From Fasciola hepatica (taxonomy: Eukaryota > Platyhelminthes > Trematoda > Plagiorchiida > Fasciolidae): 64,000 nucleotides of DNA. The stretch is from positions 1,436,001 through 1,500,000 of the forward strand of contig CANUEZ040000199.1 of assembly GCA_948099385.1 (NCBI GenBank), in the 5' to 3' direction. Shown here piece by piece: positions 11,935-23,546 of this stretch; position 1 is the first letter of the stretch; the number at the start of each line of letters is the position of its first letter. A model generated the notes under the pieces. It was not told the origin of the DNA. It was given only the letters and a program-made list of their open reading frames with translations, and did not search any database. The translations under genes and the position numbers were made by a program.

Positions 11935-12205
11935 GACAGTGAACAAAGGATAGACCGACAAGCGGAATGCCACCTGCTTCTATCATTTTTGATTCCGTCC
12001 ACCAAGTTAGTGTGGAATCGGTTGTGTTTTAGGCTGATAATTAAAACCAATGTTTTACGTACCTATGTTAATCCCGTTTTTTCGTAAGCATCAGTGAATG
12101 ATTTTACAGTTTCAATGTTTAACCAGGCAAGGTGGTATTCACGAATACGTTCAGACAAATGCATGATCCTGCGGCTGATGTACATTGTTCCACAAGACTA
12201 AGTGA
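11935..12205. other. No recognisable feature
   Basis: Unique-looking sequence between the PLE derivative and an orphan open frame. Confidence 0.3.
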
Positions 12206-12835
12206 ATGGATAAATACATAACGAAGCTGCGGAATCAAGCACTTTGTTATTCATCCTCAAAGAAGCTACTGGTCGGGATTCGAACAAATGTATCCATTAG
12301 GAATTTTCCGATAACTGAATCGGAGAAAGGCCAGTCCGTACTGAAAGAAATTAGCAAGTACATTAAGTTTTGTACGAAACTGATGCTGCCAAAACCTGAT
12401 GTTCGGTTCTTGGATGAATGTCTTAGTGAATCTGTATTTACGAAACAATACTTTACTGTGTTGAAAAGGACTGTATATACGTATCGAGCGTGGCTCTTAA
12501 GAGTCAAGTGCTCAGTGGACGTGACACTGTGTACTGGATTATCGTCCTGTAATGGACTCGAAGATGGACGAACCTCAAGTCCCAAAGCAGAGAATACGGG
12601 CTCTCTTTACCACGTGCACTGTAGGACGAATTATCATGAAATAACAATAAAATACCTCAGATTGTGGACAAACCGAACACAGAATCAAGACAGTCAACAA
12701 AAGCTTCAAAACGGCCAGACAACAATAGATAGGAAACACTCGCGACGGCGATGCAGGAGCGAGTCAAATGGTTTACGAAGCATGTTCTTACTTATGGAAT
12801 GCATTCTGACTAATCAACGTTCGGAAGAGAAGTAA
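12206..12835 (+). CDS. Unrecognised 209-codon open frame
   Basis: An uninterrupted ATG-started frame of 209 codons, long for this AT-rich, stop-rich region. The protein is Lys/Ser/Thr-rich with no signal peptide, membrane segment or motif that I recognise. It lies 0.65 kb before a decayed PLE on the same strand and could be a remnant of an element-associated frame, a host exon, or chance. No splice signals or promoter were identified with confidence. Confidence 0.25.
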   Translation: MDKYITKLRNQALCYSSSKKLLVGIRTNVSIRNFPITESEKGQSVLKEISKYIKFCTKLMLPKPDVRFLDECLSESVFTKQYFTVLKRTVYTYRAWLLRVKCSVDVTLCTGLSSCNGLEDGRTSSPKAENTGSLYHVHCRTNYHEITIKYLRLWTNRTQNQDSQQKLQNGQTTIDRKHSRRRCRSESNGLRSMFLLMECILTNQRSEEK

Positions 12836-13484
12836 TTGGCTGAGGGAACACACACAGGCGCGGTGAAGAACAAAGGGAATAGTCTGGCAATGAGAAAAAG
12901 GCACGATCATGACACGACCGCCGAAGTTCAATCATTCCCACGGATAATGCAGGTAGAGGGGGAAATATAATTACGTCCAAATGTTTGGGCCTTGTCAAGT
13001 AATCCAAGCAATTATGATGTAATAACAGAACGGGTCATGGATGCCAGTGGGCCATTCCAAAACCGGGGCGAAAGGTTACGTAAGCGATAAAATCAAAAGG
13101 ATAAGATCGACAAGTAGACCCGTGGCAATCAACGTCATAGAAACACCTATCATAGAAACAAGGCTAAAACTGCGTGACGCAGTGTAATTGAACAAACGAA
13201 TTACCACACGGGCGTGAAAACGAGTGGGGAGTTGGTGGTCGTTATAGAAACTAGAGGCTTGAGTACACGGGAAACAAATGAACTGTTTAGTAAACGCAAG
13301 ATAAAGAGTGGTAGCGCGTAACATGGGATACGGACCAAACCAGTTTAAAAGAGTTTCCCGATATGGCAAACTGAATTTCCATGTCTAATTTCAATAAATC
13401 ATTACGCTGTGTAACCATTTTGTGGAATTAAAACGGACACTTGTAATATCTTCTCGTGTTCGGGATCAGTTGTCAGTGCATAAA
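12836..13484. other. No recognisable feature, possible PLE 5' flank
   Basis: Only short minus-strand open frames without motifs. Its position suggests it may contain the 5' terminal repeat of the following PLE, but I found no matching repeat at 15.8 kb. Confidence 0.3.
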
Positions 13485-15800
13485 AACAGTTGTTCGAAGA
13501 TTGCATTCAGTCGGTTGTGTATACTCAAGTTGCTTGTAAGCGACAAAAGTTGTTCAAGTGGATCCAAGGATTAAAACCAATGAGTGAGTTCCCACCAAAC
13601 CCTGGAAACTTCGTACAAAATTTATCTGACTTCCGGTTAGACAAAAAGTTGCTAGAGGTTTCATCCTTGGGACCAAAATCCTTCTGTCAAAGCAACCAGA
13701 GCGAACAACTAGATCTGGAAATGGAGTTTGAGAACATTTATGCCCAAAAGTCGAGTTCACTCCCATGGTTACAGCTGGAGCTGCAAAAGCTTCAGTTCAC
13801 CCTAGTGAGTACGTTATCAGTACCGTACAGCTAAGCCGTCCACAAAAGGATTACTGAAGGCAGCTAATACACAGAGGTTAAGAGAACTAAAACAGAATGG
13901 TGACATCATCCTATAGAAATCAGACAAGGGACCAAGTACAGTGTTTCTGAACAGGTCAGACTATATTTCAAAAATGGACACCCCTGGGAAGAACGCATCT
14001 TAATTCGCGAAATTAGTCACAGAAAAAGATACACCCCGACAGATAGAGAAGTCTCTGTCCAACTTGCTGCGACATTTCAAGCAAAAAGATATGATAGACT
14101 CAGACACATCTGAAAGGATACGCCCTACGAGAGCAATCATTCTCAGGTTGTACGGACTGCCGAAAAAGTATAGTAGTGGATTCCTGTAGTATTCGCAATG
14201 CCCGAGATGACGGGATGTATTGAAGTCGCTCCCACCCGAAATTACCCAAGCGAAAGTAGCGAGACGATCAAGGCTGCGAAATAGCACGTTATTTGTATTG
14301 CGGAACTGGTTTTTATGCATTTGTTAGATCAGAGAATATAATTGGTAGACTAGAAGATGACCAATCACGGGGAGCTTTTGCCATACTTGTCCTCGAAGAT
14401 CCTGATTGGTTGAGGCTGATCCGTGTGCGTGGCCACGAAGCTATACCTGTCCTTATCACGTGTGACAGTGGCTGAATCACCATAAGTTTCCTTTGGACCG
14501 ATCCTCGACAGGAAATTCGCCACACTATGCGGTGGCTAAGTGGTTGACAATATTGCTGGAAGCGGTAAGTCATGCAAGGTCAAAGCTCGGCCTAAAAGAC
14601 ATTGGAATTCATAAACTGCTTGAAAAACCTAAACGTAAAAGGACGATAGATATTTTCGTTAGGCATCACATCGCCTTTCACCAGCGTCGAAATAGATGAA
14701 AACATTGATTACCTAAATGACTACACTGAAAGTAACACAACTGAGACAGGCATCCTCCTAGAATATCTGGATTAATTACTGTTCTTCTGCACGTACAACA
14801 TTCAGTTCAAGTATAACAACCAGATCTATTGCCAAAAGCATAAGATAGCAATGGGCTACCCACTCGGACCACTAGTTGCTGATGCCTTGACGGCAAAGTT
14901 AAAAAATGGCCCAACAGAATCTTCAGGGCGGGGCTGTTTGGAATAAAAACGGTATGTAGGCAACACTTTATGTGTAATCGATTCGTCAGACCACATAAGT
15001 CAACTGCTAGACAAGTTCAACTCAGCTCATACAAACTTACGATTCACAATAGAAACAGAGTCAGACAACACAGTTGCCTCCCGTAACTTTTGGATGAGTA
15101 GCCGTAAAGACTGCTCAATCAGTGGATCAGTACACAGAAAGGCAACGTGGAATGGATAGTACATTCATTTCCCCAGCTTTATGTCTCTTAAGATTAAAAA
15201 TAACCTAATCCAATGCATCACAAACAGAGCAAGAAGAATATGCTCGGAGGACGCCGCTGGAGAATAACTGCAAACGGCCTGAAGAACCGACATCCAAACA
15301 ACTACGCGGATCGGCTAGTGGAGAGGTTGGTGCGAATGACAGTGGAAATCCTAAGGAAGTTTGTGGTGGAAATGAGACAGGTATACATCTTTTCGTCATT
15401 CAAACTTCACAAGTTGCCAGAGATTTTGCATAGGAGATTTTCAAGGGTAATCCGCAAAATGTTCTACGCAGCTAGGCTGCGGGTTTTGCTCGAATCCCGG
15501 CCAGTAGTGCTTTTGAGGTTAGAAGACAAAGAGCCTGATTCTGCAGCCTCATTTTGTGTTTATTCATTCACTTTTTCCTGTGGAACAATGTACTTCGGCC
15601 GCAAGACCATGCGTTTATCTGAACGCATCAGCGAACGCCACCTTACATCAGTGAATGATTCTTCCAGACGTGAATCTGACGATAGTCGAACGTGATCATT
15701 GCCGTAGTTCCTCAGAGTACTCAGTTCGATTGTTGGCTTCTTATTTCTGCTGAGACTGCGTACCAAATGGGAAGGAATCAGAAGCTGGGGACGTTCCACT
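13485..15800 (+). mobile_element. Decayed Penelope-like element (PLE-C)
   Basis: Reading the plus strand through many stops gives PLE landmarks in order. The N-terminal block NFVQNLSDFRLDKKLLEVSS is followed by the RT start (RLYGLPKK), the core motif KIAMGYPLGPLVADALTAKL, a degraded catalytic box at about 14,951 (RYVGNT where RYVDDT is usual), and NSAHTNLRFTIETESD. A linker rich in RKATWNG-type residues comes next, then a GIY-YIG nuclease-like domain at 15,420-15,695 (CVYSFTFSCGTMYFGRKT, then RLSERISERH). PLEs use this RT and the GIY-YIG endonuclease for target-primed insertion. Stops and frameshifts occur throughout, so it is inactive. Confidence 0.78.
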
Positions 15801-16970
15801 GTAGTGTTCCGACTGTTCAGAAATAGTTCAGTAGCATGGTCAAACTATTCATATGGCTTTTAATATATAAAAAGAGTGCTCCTATGGAGATCAATGACTA
15901 AGCTACGAACCAAAACACCATCTGGTGGGAATAAATAGTTAAGTTTACTGGTTTCCCCGAAAAGATCCATCTTTCCAAAGTCATGTTTAATTTACCCCGG
16001 GAAGTATTTCATGCGAAGTGAATTATTTCTGATTCACTTTTGATGCTGTATAACTTTAGTCGTTCAAAAATTGAATGACGAAATAGGCTAAGGGGAAATC
16101 GGCTCATGCTGAAATTCGAATAAATTTCTGTTTTTTTCACAGCAGTTCTATGAAATTTCTTGACTTTTCCCGATCGGTATAGCATGTTTCCTCCAGATAC
16201 CGCTGAATTCTATCAATCGATTCACACTCTAGGAACACCTAAGTCGCTTTTGAGGACAGAAAGACGAACTGTCCGTCTGGACACCAACGGTGGTTCGCGT
16301 TATCTGATCCGTCCTCACACAGGCAGCTAACCAAATCTCAAACCGTTTTAAGTCACCTGATTTTGTCCGATTCAGTTTGTGACCCAATCCCGTTTCTGGC
16401 ATGGCCACTGAGCTTTCCGCCGTTACAACGTTGACCGTTCTAGATCGTCAAGGCAACGTACACATAACTTATCATTCTAAATTTGAGAAGAACATACTAT
16501 TTAAGTCATGCCAATTGGGTTGTTTTCAGCTGATGACTCATCTGCAAATGTATTACTTACTTCCTTCTACTCTTATGCTGCTAGCTTCTGCTATAGTGAG
16601 CCGGCTTCATGCATGTCCCGAATGGCGCCTGCCCATGAGCGATGATCGGATGCGAGATCTGAAAAGAAGAAAATCTAGTTCTGTTCCCAATTGAGAAAGC
16701 CGTAGACAAACTGCAGTCCATTTTGACAGTATTGACTCATATTTCTAGCTGTTCTCCAGGGCGACAGAGCCATCCTGAACACGGACCAAGACAGAGGTAC
16801 TGGTTTGTGGTCTCTGTGTCTGAAAGTCAAAAGACATATCCAAAACACTGTAATCGCTGGCGTTGAAGGAACACTGATAACTTTTCGATATCGAAGCTCT
16901 GTTGTCTTATTGCGTCCTTTAAAAGCATGTCGTGCCAAGCCATTTCCGGGACCAGTCGCGGACAGCAATG
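15801..16970. other. No recognisable feature
   Basis: A 97-codon plus-strand frame (16401-16694) shows no motif. The right part may include the 3' region of the minus-strand LINE that follows. Confidence 0.3.
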
Positions 16971-16974
16971 GGGA

Positions 16975-17335
16975 AAAACACCCTACAGCATTCTGATGTC
17001 CTCGACGAGTAGTCGCCACGTTTTACAGCCGTAGGTCAGTACTGAATGGACAGTAGCCAAGATGACGTGAACTTTGTTCCGGAGACTGATTTCGATACGC
17101 GTCCACAGTGCATTGCGAAGCTGGAGAAAAGCAACCCCGATATAGTCAGTGCCCAATTTCATTTTGTTTTGGCTTGACCTTTTGGGAGGATCTTGGGTCC
17201 CAGATACTTGAACCCTCGAACTCACTCGATTTGTCCGCCGTTCTTGTATATCGGCGGAACAGACTGTGTGGCCCAGGTCAAAAGGATCTTGGTCTTTGAC
17301 GCGTTGACCTCTAGTCCCATGGATTTGGCGAAGGT
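16975..17335 (-). pseudogene. RTE-like LINE C-terminal fragment
   Basis: Minus frames carry FKYLGPKILPKGQA, matching the F-x-YLGS block after the RT, then HSVLTYGCKTWRLLVEDIRML, matching the LLYGCETW-LR-EDVRRL signature of flatworm RTE-like LINEs. The two blocks are in different frames, so the copy is broken. The 5' part of the element is absent. Confidence 0.68.
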
Positions 17336-18685
17336 TTCTGCGTGATTCAAAATTGGTAGTAAGGCGGTCGTATTTGACGTAACTCAGAATAATGAATTAG
17401 CTTCCTTGAATGCGGAAGCACCGAGCACTTTAGGTTGCACGTATTGTTTGTGCATCTAAAGGACAGCAGTGTCAGCACATACAAGTACCACCTGAATAGT
17501 ACACGACAGTACATTTATTGCGGCATCCTTATATGATATATCTTTTCATTTTTTTCTCTAATATACGCTATTTTAGTGCAGGTTTTTTCCGTGTACATCT
17601 TTCCTCAGTGACCACGGGATCACAAAATTAAAAGTTTCCGATTCAAATTAGACGAAGTGGACTGAAAGAAGCTGATCTACGCGTTAGGTACAGCAACAAC
17701 TAATACAGGTAATGTCGAAATTCGCTAGGTGAACGTTTTTCTTGGCAATTATTTCTTTCCTGAACCTCTTACATTAGATCACAACACAAGGCTGAAATAT
17801 AAAATTCCGTAGAACTTGATATTATTCACGTTAGTTCTGCTGCGATCCATTGACGATTGCAACTGTGTGACCTTGCTCTCCAAGATAACTTATTCTGAAG
17901 TTCCATAATCCGAAATTAGTCAGATATTAAATATAGCTCACTGCTAAACCAAAGAAGGTAGAATTTACCGTGGTAGTTTATGTCATTGAGAAATGAATGC
18001 TGATGCTATTAAGAACTTTTCCCTTGAGTTATCTGCCGTGTTTCTGCCTCACAAGATGAAGCAACAGGGAAGAGAACATAAACAGAGAATACTACATTGT
18101 CTAATAGCTCAACAGCCAACTCAAGCCGAACGGTAGATTCACAAGAGGTTAGCGTTTAGTTCATTTCGAATGCGTGACCTACATTTTAAGGTGGTTTGAG
18201 CGCACACTTCAAATATCTATTAAGTCTTCTCTAGGCTAAAGAAATATTTCTGGAAGCCGGATAATCCCCCTAATTTATCTAACAAGAGAGGTAAGGCATT
18301 ACACCAGCTCATCGAACACTTTTTCACGTGGAACACATTTCCTATTCGTTTTGTGAATGACAACACGTTTTCCTCTCATTCCATGTAAAAAAAGGTGTCG
18401 TAATAAGAAGTGGAGTGGAAAAATGGACATATCCGAATTTGATAATAATATGAGCTGCTTTGGGATAAAAGCACCGGTCAGAGAACAATCAGTGGTTAAT
18501 CAAAGAGAAAGTTTGGTAAAAAAAAAAGTTCTCTCGGGCCTTTGCAATCAAGGGTGGAGAAAAGTTAGTTGCTTTACCCTTCAGTCGACCGAAAACCAGT
18601 ATTATACGAACAGCAAAGGGGGCTAAAGGTTGCAATCACGAAAATATCCGAATGGCACAGTGATTCATTTTGACCATCAATTTAC
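17336..18685. other. No recognisable feature
   Basis: An 89-codon plus-strand frame at 18357-18626 has no recognised motif. No tRNA-like boxes or known element motifs were found. Confidence 0.3.
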
Positions 18686-18689
18686 ATAG

Positions 18690-19055
18690 AACGAACTGCG
18701 GTGATAATTGGAGGGCTAATGAGTCTATCCGTTTGTAGAAATCTCATCTAACCGATCAACTGTAGGTAATAAAATAACCTGGACCCGGACTACGAGCACT
18801 GGGGGAAAGACAAGACCAGACAAAAACATCAAGGATGTATTCTGTTACATTTGGTTGGTGCTTACTCGTTTATGTACAAAAATAGGCATGTATCCGTTGG
18901 TGGATAAAGTGCTGACCAACCACAAGACGAATTCGCTGTATCTACACGATCTAACAGTTACAGCCCGACTTCACCCGATTGGCTGGATACTGCAAACGAA
19001 GCTACAGCGCACTGGACCGCGTGCAGAGACACTCGAATCACTACACTGTTGTAAG
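18690..19055 (-). repeat. Interspersed repeat R1, inverted copy
   Basis: About 300 bp match the reverse complement of 24,795-25,110 at roughly four bases in five. The similarity is also visible as protein: on the plus strand here, and on the minus strand there, both copies read KNIKDVFCYIWLVLTRL-like and LYLHDLTVT-RLH-like sequence. R1 may therefore be the coding part of an unnamed element. The open frame continues to 19,211. Confidence 0.6.
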
Positions 19056-19396
19056 AAGAAATTTCCGAAAAAACTCATTTTGATGAGTCTGAAGTCGGTA
19101 AACTCACTACGCCGATGGAAATGGGCTTCGAAATTCACTATCGGCCTTGTTGATGGGGCTTTAATAAAAGACGCCCTGAACAACTTGGAATTCACCGTGC
19201 TAAAAAGATGATAGTTCCCTGTCTGTCAAACCAGAAGTTATTCTAGGCAAACTATCTGATTGCAGAATGACTCTCTAGGTCATATCTCACACGAGGCTGT
19301 ACAGCTTATAGACATGGACAAATCTATCCATTTGTTATAAAGGTTTACGGTAGCAAAACCAAGGGAAAATTCAATGATTAGATTTTCACATTTTAC

Positions 19397-19631
19397 AGTT
19401 AAAGGTCACGATTTGAATGAACTTACGGATTCATTCCTTGTGCCTAAGGAAGGAGTCGTTGCTAGCTTTCTATATAACTTCGAAGCTTTTACAAGGGTGC
19501 AACCTTGTATACTGGAGATTGATTATTTCGAAAAACCCCATGTCCAGGGAATTTTGACAGTATATGCTGTGGGTGAAGCTCTAAAACACTTCTTTGATCT
19601 CGGTGAAAGGATCAGTGTTTCGTCTGACTGA
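19397..19631 (+). CDS. Candidate terminal exon of an unknown host gene
   Basis: A pyrimidine-rich acceptor (ATTTTCACATTTTACAG, ending at 19,396) is followed by an open frame ending with TGA at 19,631. The roughly 77-residue translation (NELTDSFLVPKEGVV and IDYFEKPHVQGILTVYAV) has the mixed composition of real protein and no element motif. No start codon is needed if this is an internal or last exon. I did not recognise the family or find the preceding exon. It could also be the continuation of the R1 coding sequence just upstream. Confidence 0.35.
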
Positions 19632-19923
19632 CTGGCTTCACCAATTATCGAAGCGAATATGACGCTTCAGTATACGAACCCTGTCAGGGGTCGTGACTCT
19701 GGGAAAATGCTGTGAAACAACATTTGCAATCCTTCAGAGAGAAAATCATTGGTTTCAACGATCTACACCATCAGCATTTATCATGTTTTGCAATATGGTG
19801 AAGAGTGAACTTGGTGCACATTGCTGCACCTAAAGACCTTACCCTTACCGATTGTTCATGGAGGTGATTTAAATGCCATCCAGTGGGTATTACAAAGGCC
19901 TATCAGGTGAAGCTTTTATGTAG

Positions 19924-19924
<1 letters not shown>
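19632..19924. other. Open-frame tail with no recognised motif
   Basis: The sequence leading to the (TA)n array shows no identifiable domain. It may be a 3' UTR of the exon-like frame. Confidence 0.25.

Positions 19925-19969
<45 letters not shown>
19925..19969. repeat. (TA)n microsatellite
   Basis: About 22 uninterrupted TA dinucleotides, read directly. Confidence 0.95.
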
Positions 19970-19970
<1 letters not shown>

Positions 19971-21470
19971 GTAACGCGAACTTTCATGTGTCCCACACTC
20001 CGGCCGATTCTCATGATAGACCCCTCTCAGGGGGACCTCAGTCATGTGAAGTCATTAGGTTGTTAGTCTGTTCGCGGAACCTTTCCAGTATCTGAGGAAG
20101 ACCGTTGCATTTGACTTGAACTTTAATTTATTTTCAGTAACTGGAGAGTCACTGAGACGTCTAGGTGTCCCCTGGTAAAGGAATAACACCACTAGTTTTC
20201 GGTACGGTATTTGTGACATAAACCATTGGAGTCATAAAATATGCTTTGGTAAACAGAGCTAGGAAGGATTTAAAAACCCGCATTGCTCATGCTCGGCAGG
20301 ATGAAACCATACATTCATGCCAATAGAATAGGCAAAATTCGACTCTTCTCGGACTTTACGTGAAATGAAGCAATAAATGTAGGAGAAAATTTGCATAGTG
20401 TTACCAAGTTTGTCACCTCCTAAGCGTTCAAAGTGCCCCAGAGATATGCGGTTGAAGAAGCGAATGAGCTCAAGCGAATGGGCTTACTATGAACAGAAGA
20501 AATGATAATTTGTGCAGTCACGACAGGTTGCATAATTTTTTGTTCAGTTAGGTTGCCCATGCACTGTGTGGTTTATGAGGGTCATGTTGACCATAGACTG
20601 ACTACGGATACCCACACAACAAAAGATCATGCACAGCACGTAGGTTATATATATACGTCGGATTTGCTTAAGTCATCTCAAAATGAGGTGAGGGGGACTA
20701 TGAGCTCTCAAAGCATACAGTCCACAACCGTGTACAAAGCATGGAGCCGGAGCAGGCATTCGCCGCTCAGAATCACAATTGTCGTACCAGGATTTCTAAA
20801 CCAACCTGGAGTTTACCGTTAACTTGATGCACTGCGCGGTTTTTTCCAGTCTTTTTGTGTAGTTATTTTCCCACATAAATATCTCTTCCTTGGATTTATT
20901 TTTTTTTTCACTGTTCTCAGTGTGACAATCACCCAAGTCATGAAACAAGTACACGGACGTTCCTCATCCTACGGTTCACAGGAGCTTGGAAGATGGGGTA
21001 AATACTCCCACTGCATGCGTAATGATTAAATGTCCACATGGTTCGGAATGAACAGACTAACCAAACCCGTATGCAGAGGGGAGAGTTCATTCACTGGTAT
21101 GCTGCATGTCTGGACACAGTTGCATGAAAATGATCAGAGTACTTCAGTACGTCCACTCGTTGGTCTGTCCAAATTTTTCAGATAAGATCAACGAAGTCAC
21201 CCCATCATTTTGGTGAACCATAGGCGTTTTCGCAGTTGTAAAGTGCACCTGTCCGTTGAAATCAGGTTTGGACCTGCGCCGTGTATTCATAACAAGCGTG
21301 CAAAACCACTCTGGACTTATGAACGGAAAATCCTATCGTGCGTTAGGTCCCAGAGGTACAAACCATCAGTCAGATGCTCCAAGGCCTTTCATACACCCCC
21401 ACAATCTCATATGAAATTTGGTTTTACCATTATTCATCAAACACACCTCATAAAACCCCAGGGGTTTGGC
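19970..21470. other. No recognisable feature
   Basis: Open frames of about 100 codons at 20502-20822 and 21210-21503 lack motifs; the second runs into a poly-G tract and is probably chance. Confidence 0.3.
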
Positions 21471-21488
21471 GGGGGGGGGGGGGGGGGG
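21471..21488. repeat. Poly-G tract
   Basis: Eighteen consecutive G residues on the plus strand. Length is prone to sequencing error. Confidence 0.9.
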
Positions 21489-21711
21489 AGGCGACGGGGA
21501 TGAATGGATCACTTGCATCCAAGCTATGATTAAATGCTTGTTCATGACTGAAGTGGAAGATGTACTCCCATACCCTCGAAGGCCCATTCGACTAGTAAGG
21601 ACAAACGGCAACCTGGTCCTGAGATTCGGAGTGGAGAAACGCATTAGGTCCCAATAGGTCAGGTATGGTAACGAGTTCAGCGACAGTGGACTCTACAGTC
21701 TACCACTGAAG

Positions 21712-21795
21712 TGACTGGTGGTGGTGGAATTCGAACTTCCGAACTCTGGGGTGTACGTGAAAGACATAAGCGACTTGACCACCAAAGTCGGAGGC
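21712..21795 (-). repeat. tRNA-like (SINE head) sequence
   Basis: On the minus strand an A-box-like GGTGGTCAAGTCGC (complement of 21770-21783) precedes a B box GGAAGTTCGAATTCC (complement of 21725-21739) at tRNA spacing. The ends carry GGTGGT and ACCACC, which could form part of an acceptor stem, so a degenerate tRNA is the alternative to a SINE. Confidence 0.45.
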
Positions 21796-21799
21796 ACCC

Positions 21800-22685
21800 C
21801 ACTGAATTCAGATGAACTGTTTGTGAGTACCACAACCGAAAATGGTCTGCCTATTACAGATTCATGCAGCAAATCGAACCTGGACCGATTCCGTAACTCT
21901 GCCGAGTCTACCTGACCATGATTAGACGGTCGTCACAAAACGTGAGGTTTCAGTTTCGGTGGATCTCGCCGCCTTCGATAGATTTTCCCTTCAGCATGCT
22001 ATGATTAACCGATTCTCCTTTCTAGAAATGAGGTACCATTGTTGTATGATAATTGGGAGTTGATTGAATCATCAAAAACTATTATCATTATCATGTCAAA
22101 TAAAAGATGACGGAGGGCATGGCCTATGGTGGTCTTGTATTGGCCACTGCCTTTTTGAGTCTGTACTTCTAATTACTGATTTGACAGTGACCTCGATGAA
22201 TTAACCATCGCTTCACAATGGGAAAGAATTCTTGGGGACAAATGTAAGTTCCCAAAATATGAGCCTCAGAATCCGGTTTAATTTCTCTTTAAAAATCTAG
22301 GATTATCAAAATATTTGTTAGTTTTAGTTTTGGACAGTTGAGGATTATTTTTAGCAACAGAGATGACCGATGTGTTGTATTTTGTTTGATTAAGGTCACC
22401 CTTACTGCGCGGACAACCAACCAATATCCTTTTCACGCATGGACAAACACTTGCTTAGAATGGACATTTATTCGTGCTTCAACGCTAGCAGTACTGAGTT
22501 ATCGATTTTGCTATGTACTGATCGGCCTTACTCTTTAGCACGTGACAGTACATGTAGTTTAGCTCTTTTACTTACTCGCTTGCAACTTGCCTACCGGTTA
22601 CGGCCAGGTTTTATGGTTCCTTCGTACAAATAAACGCAGTGCCAACATTGCGTGTTGTACTGATAACTGTGAACACAACATATTC
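21800..22685. other. Weak LINE trace, otherwise nothing
   Basis: Around 21,930-22,070 the plus strand reads SVDLAAFDRFSLQHAMIN, which resembles the VDL-AAFDS motif of LINE RTs but is too short to assign. Nothing recognisable follows to 22,685. Confidence 0.3.
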
Positions 22686-23113
22686 ACCCCTCCAATCACA
22701 TGGCTCTTCCACTCGTCGGTGTGAGCAGAGGGACTACGTAGAGAGTGGAAAAAGTGCGTCATTGTTCCGTTGTTCAAAAGTGGTTCGAAGGCTGGCTACC
22801 GTTGACTATAGTACTGTCTGACTGGCATCCGCCATTGGTAAGATACTAAAATGCCTAGTGGTCTTACGCCTAAGTGAAAATATCGGGAGGCATCTACCAC
22901 TGGTTGAAACATTGGGTCCCCTTTATCCAATTCATGAGAACAGAGAGAAGACATAAGTCGCTAGATGCAAGCATTTCGTTTACTCTTGTCAACCGCGGAA
23001 GTAAAACGTGTCAGTATAAATACATGCTACAGTAGGGGGTAATTGCAACAGTAAAGTAGGCACGATCGAAAGCTCTTACAGTACGTATGTTGGGGTAAGT
23101 GAAGTCTGTCGTG

Positions 23114-23317
23114 TTAACGCCAGGGTAAACAAACATTTTGGGTCAATCGTTTTTGTGCACAGAGTGTTGGCTGATGCATCATGATTAGAATAGCTTCACT
23201 GAACGCTAGTAGTTTCGGTACTGGATTGCGCAACAATGCTTTGAAACACTGGGTCAGGTCAACTTTGTGACCTGATGCAATCAAGTGTCTTCCAATCGAA
23301 GAAGCTGGCGGTTTCAC
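23114..23317 (-). pseudogene. PLE GIY-YIG C-terminal fragment, left arm
   Basis: The frame reads SSIGRHLIASGHKVDLTQCF, a block like the S-I-RHL-DTGH signature after the GIY-YIG core, then LLAFSEAILIMMHQPTLCAQ, matching the FAEAIAI-R-KP-LC-QK block in PLEs and also seen in the copy at 36.5 kb. It stops at TGA/TAA shortly after QNVCLPW. The catalytic GIY-YIG core itself is missing. Confidence 0.65.
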
Positions 23318-23339
23318 GTCGTTGTGTATTGCCAGAGCA

Positions 23340-23546
23340 GACGTGAAACCCCCAGCTTCTTCGACTGGAAGACACTTGATTGCATTAGGTCACAAAGTTG
23401 ACCTGACCCAGTGTTTCAGAGCATTGTTTCGCAATCCAGTACCGAAACTACTAGCGTTCAGTGAAGCTATTCTAATCATGATGCATCAGCCAACACTCTG
23501 TGCACAAAAACGATTGACCCAAAATGTTTGTTTACCTTGGCGTTAA
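23340..23546 (+). pseudogene. PLE GIY-YIG C-terminal fragment, right arm
   Basis: Mirror copy of the left-arm frame with the same outward reading and a few substitutions (for example SSTGRHLIALGH for SSIGRHLIASGH and FRALFRNP for FKALLRNP). The start codon at 23,322 lies in the loop and is probably not used. Confidence 0.65.

Noticed and set aside
21366..21644. Pro-rich minus-strand protein
   Set aside because: The proline run is the complement of the poly-G tract; no other support.
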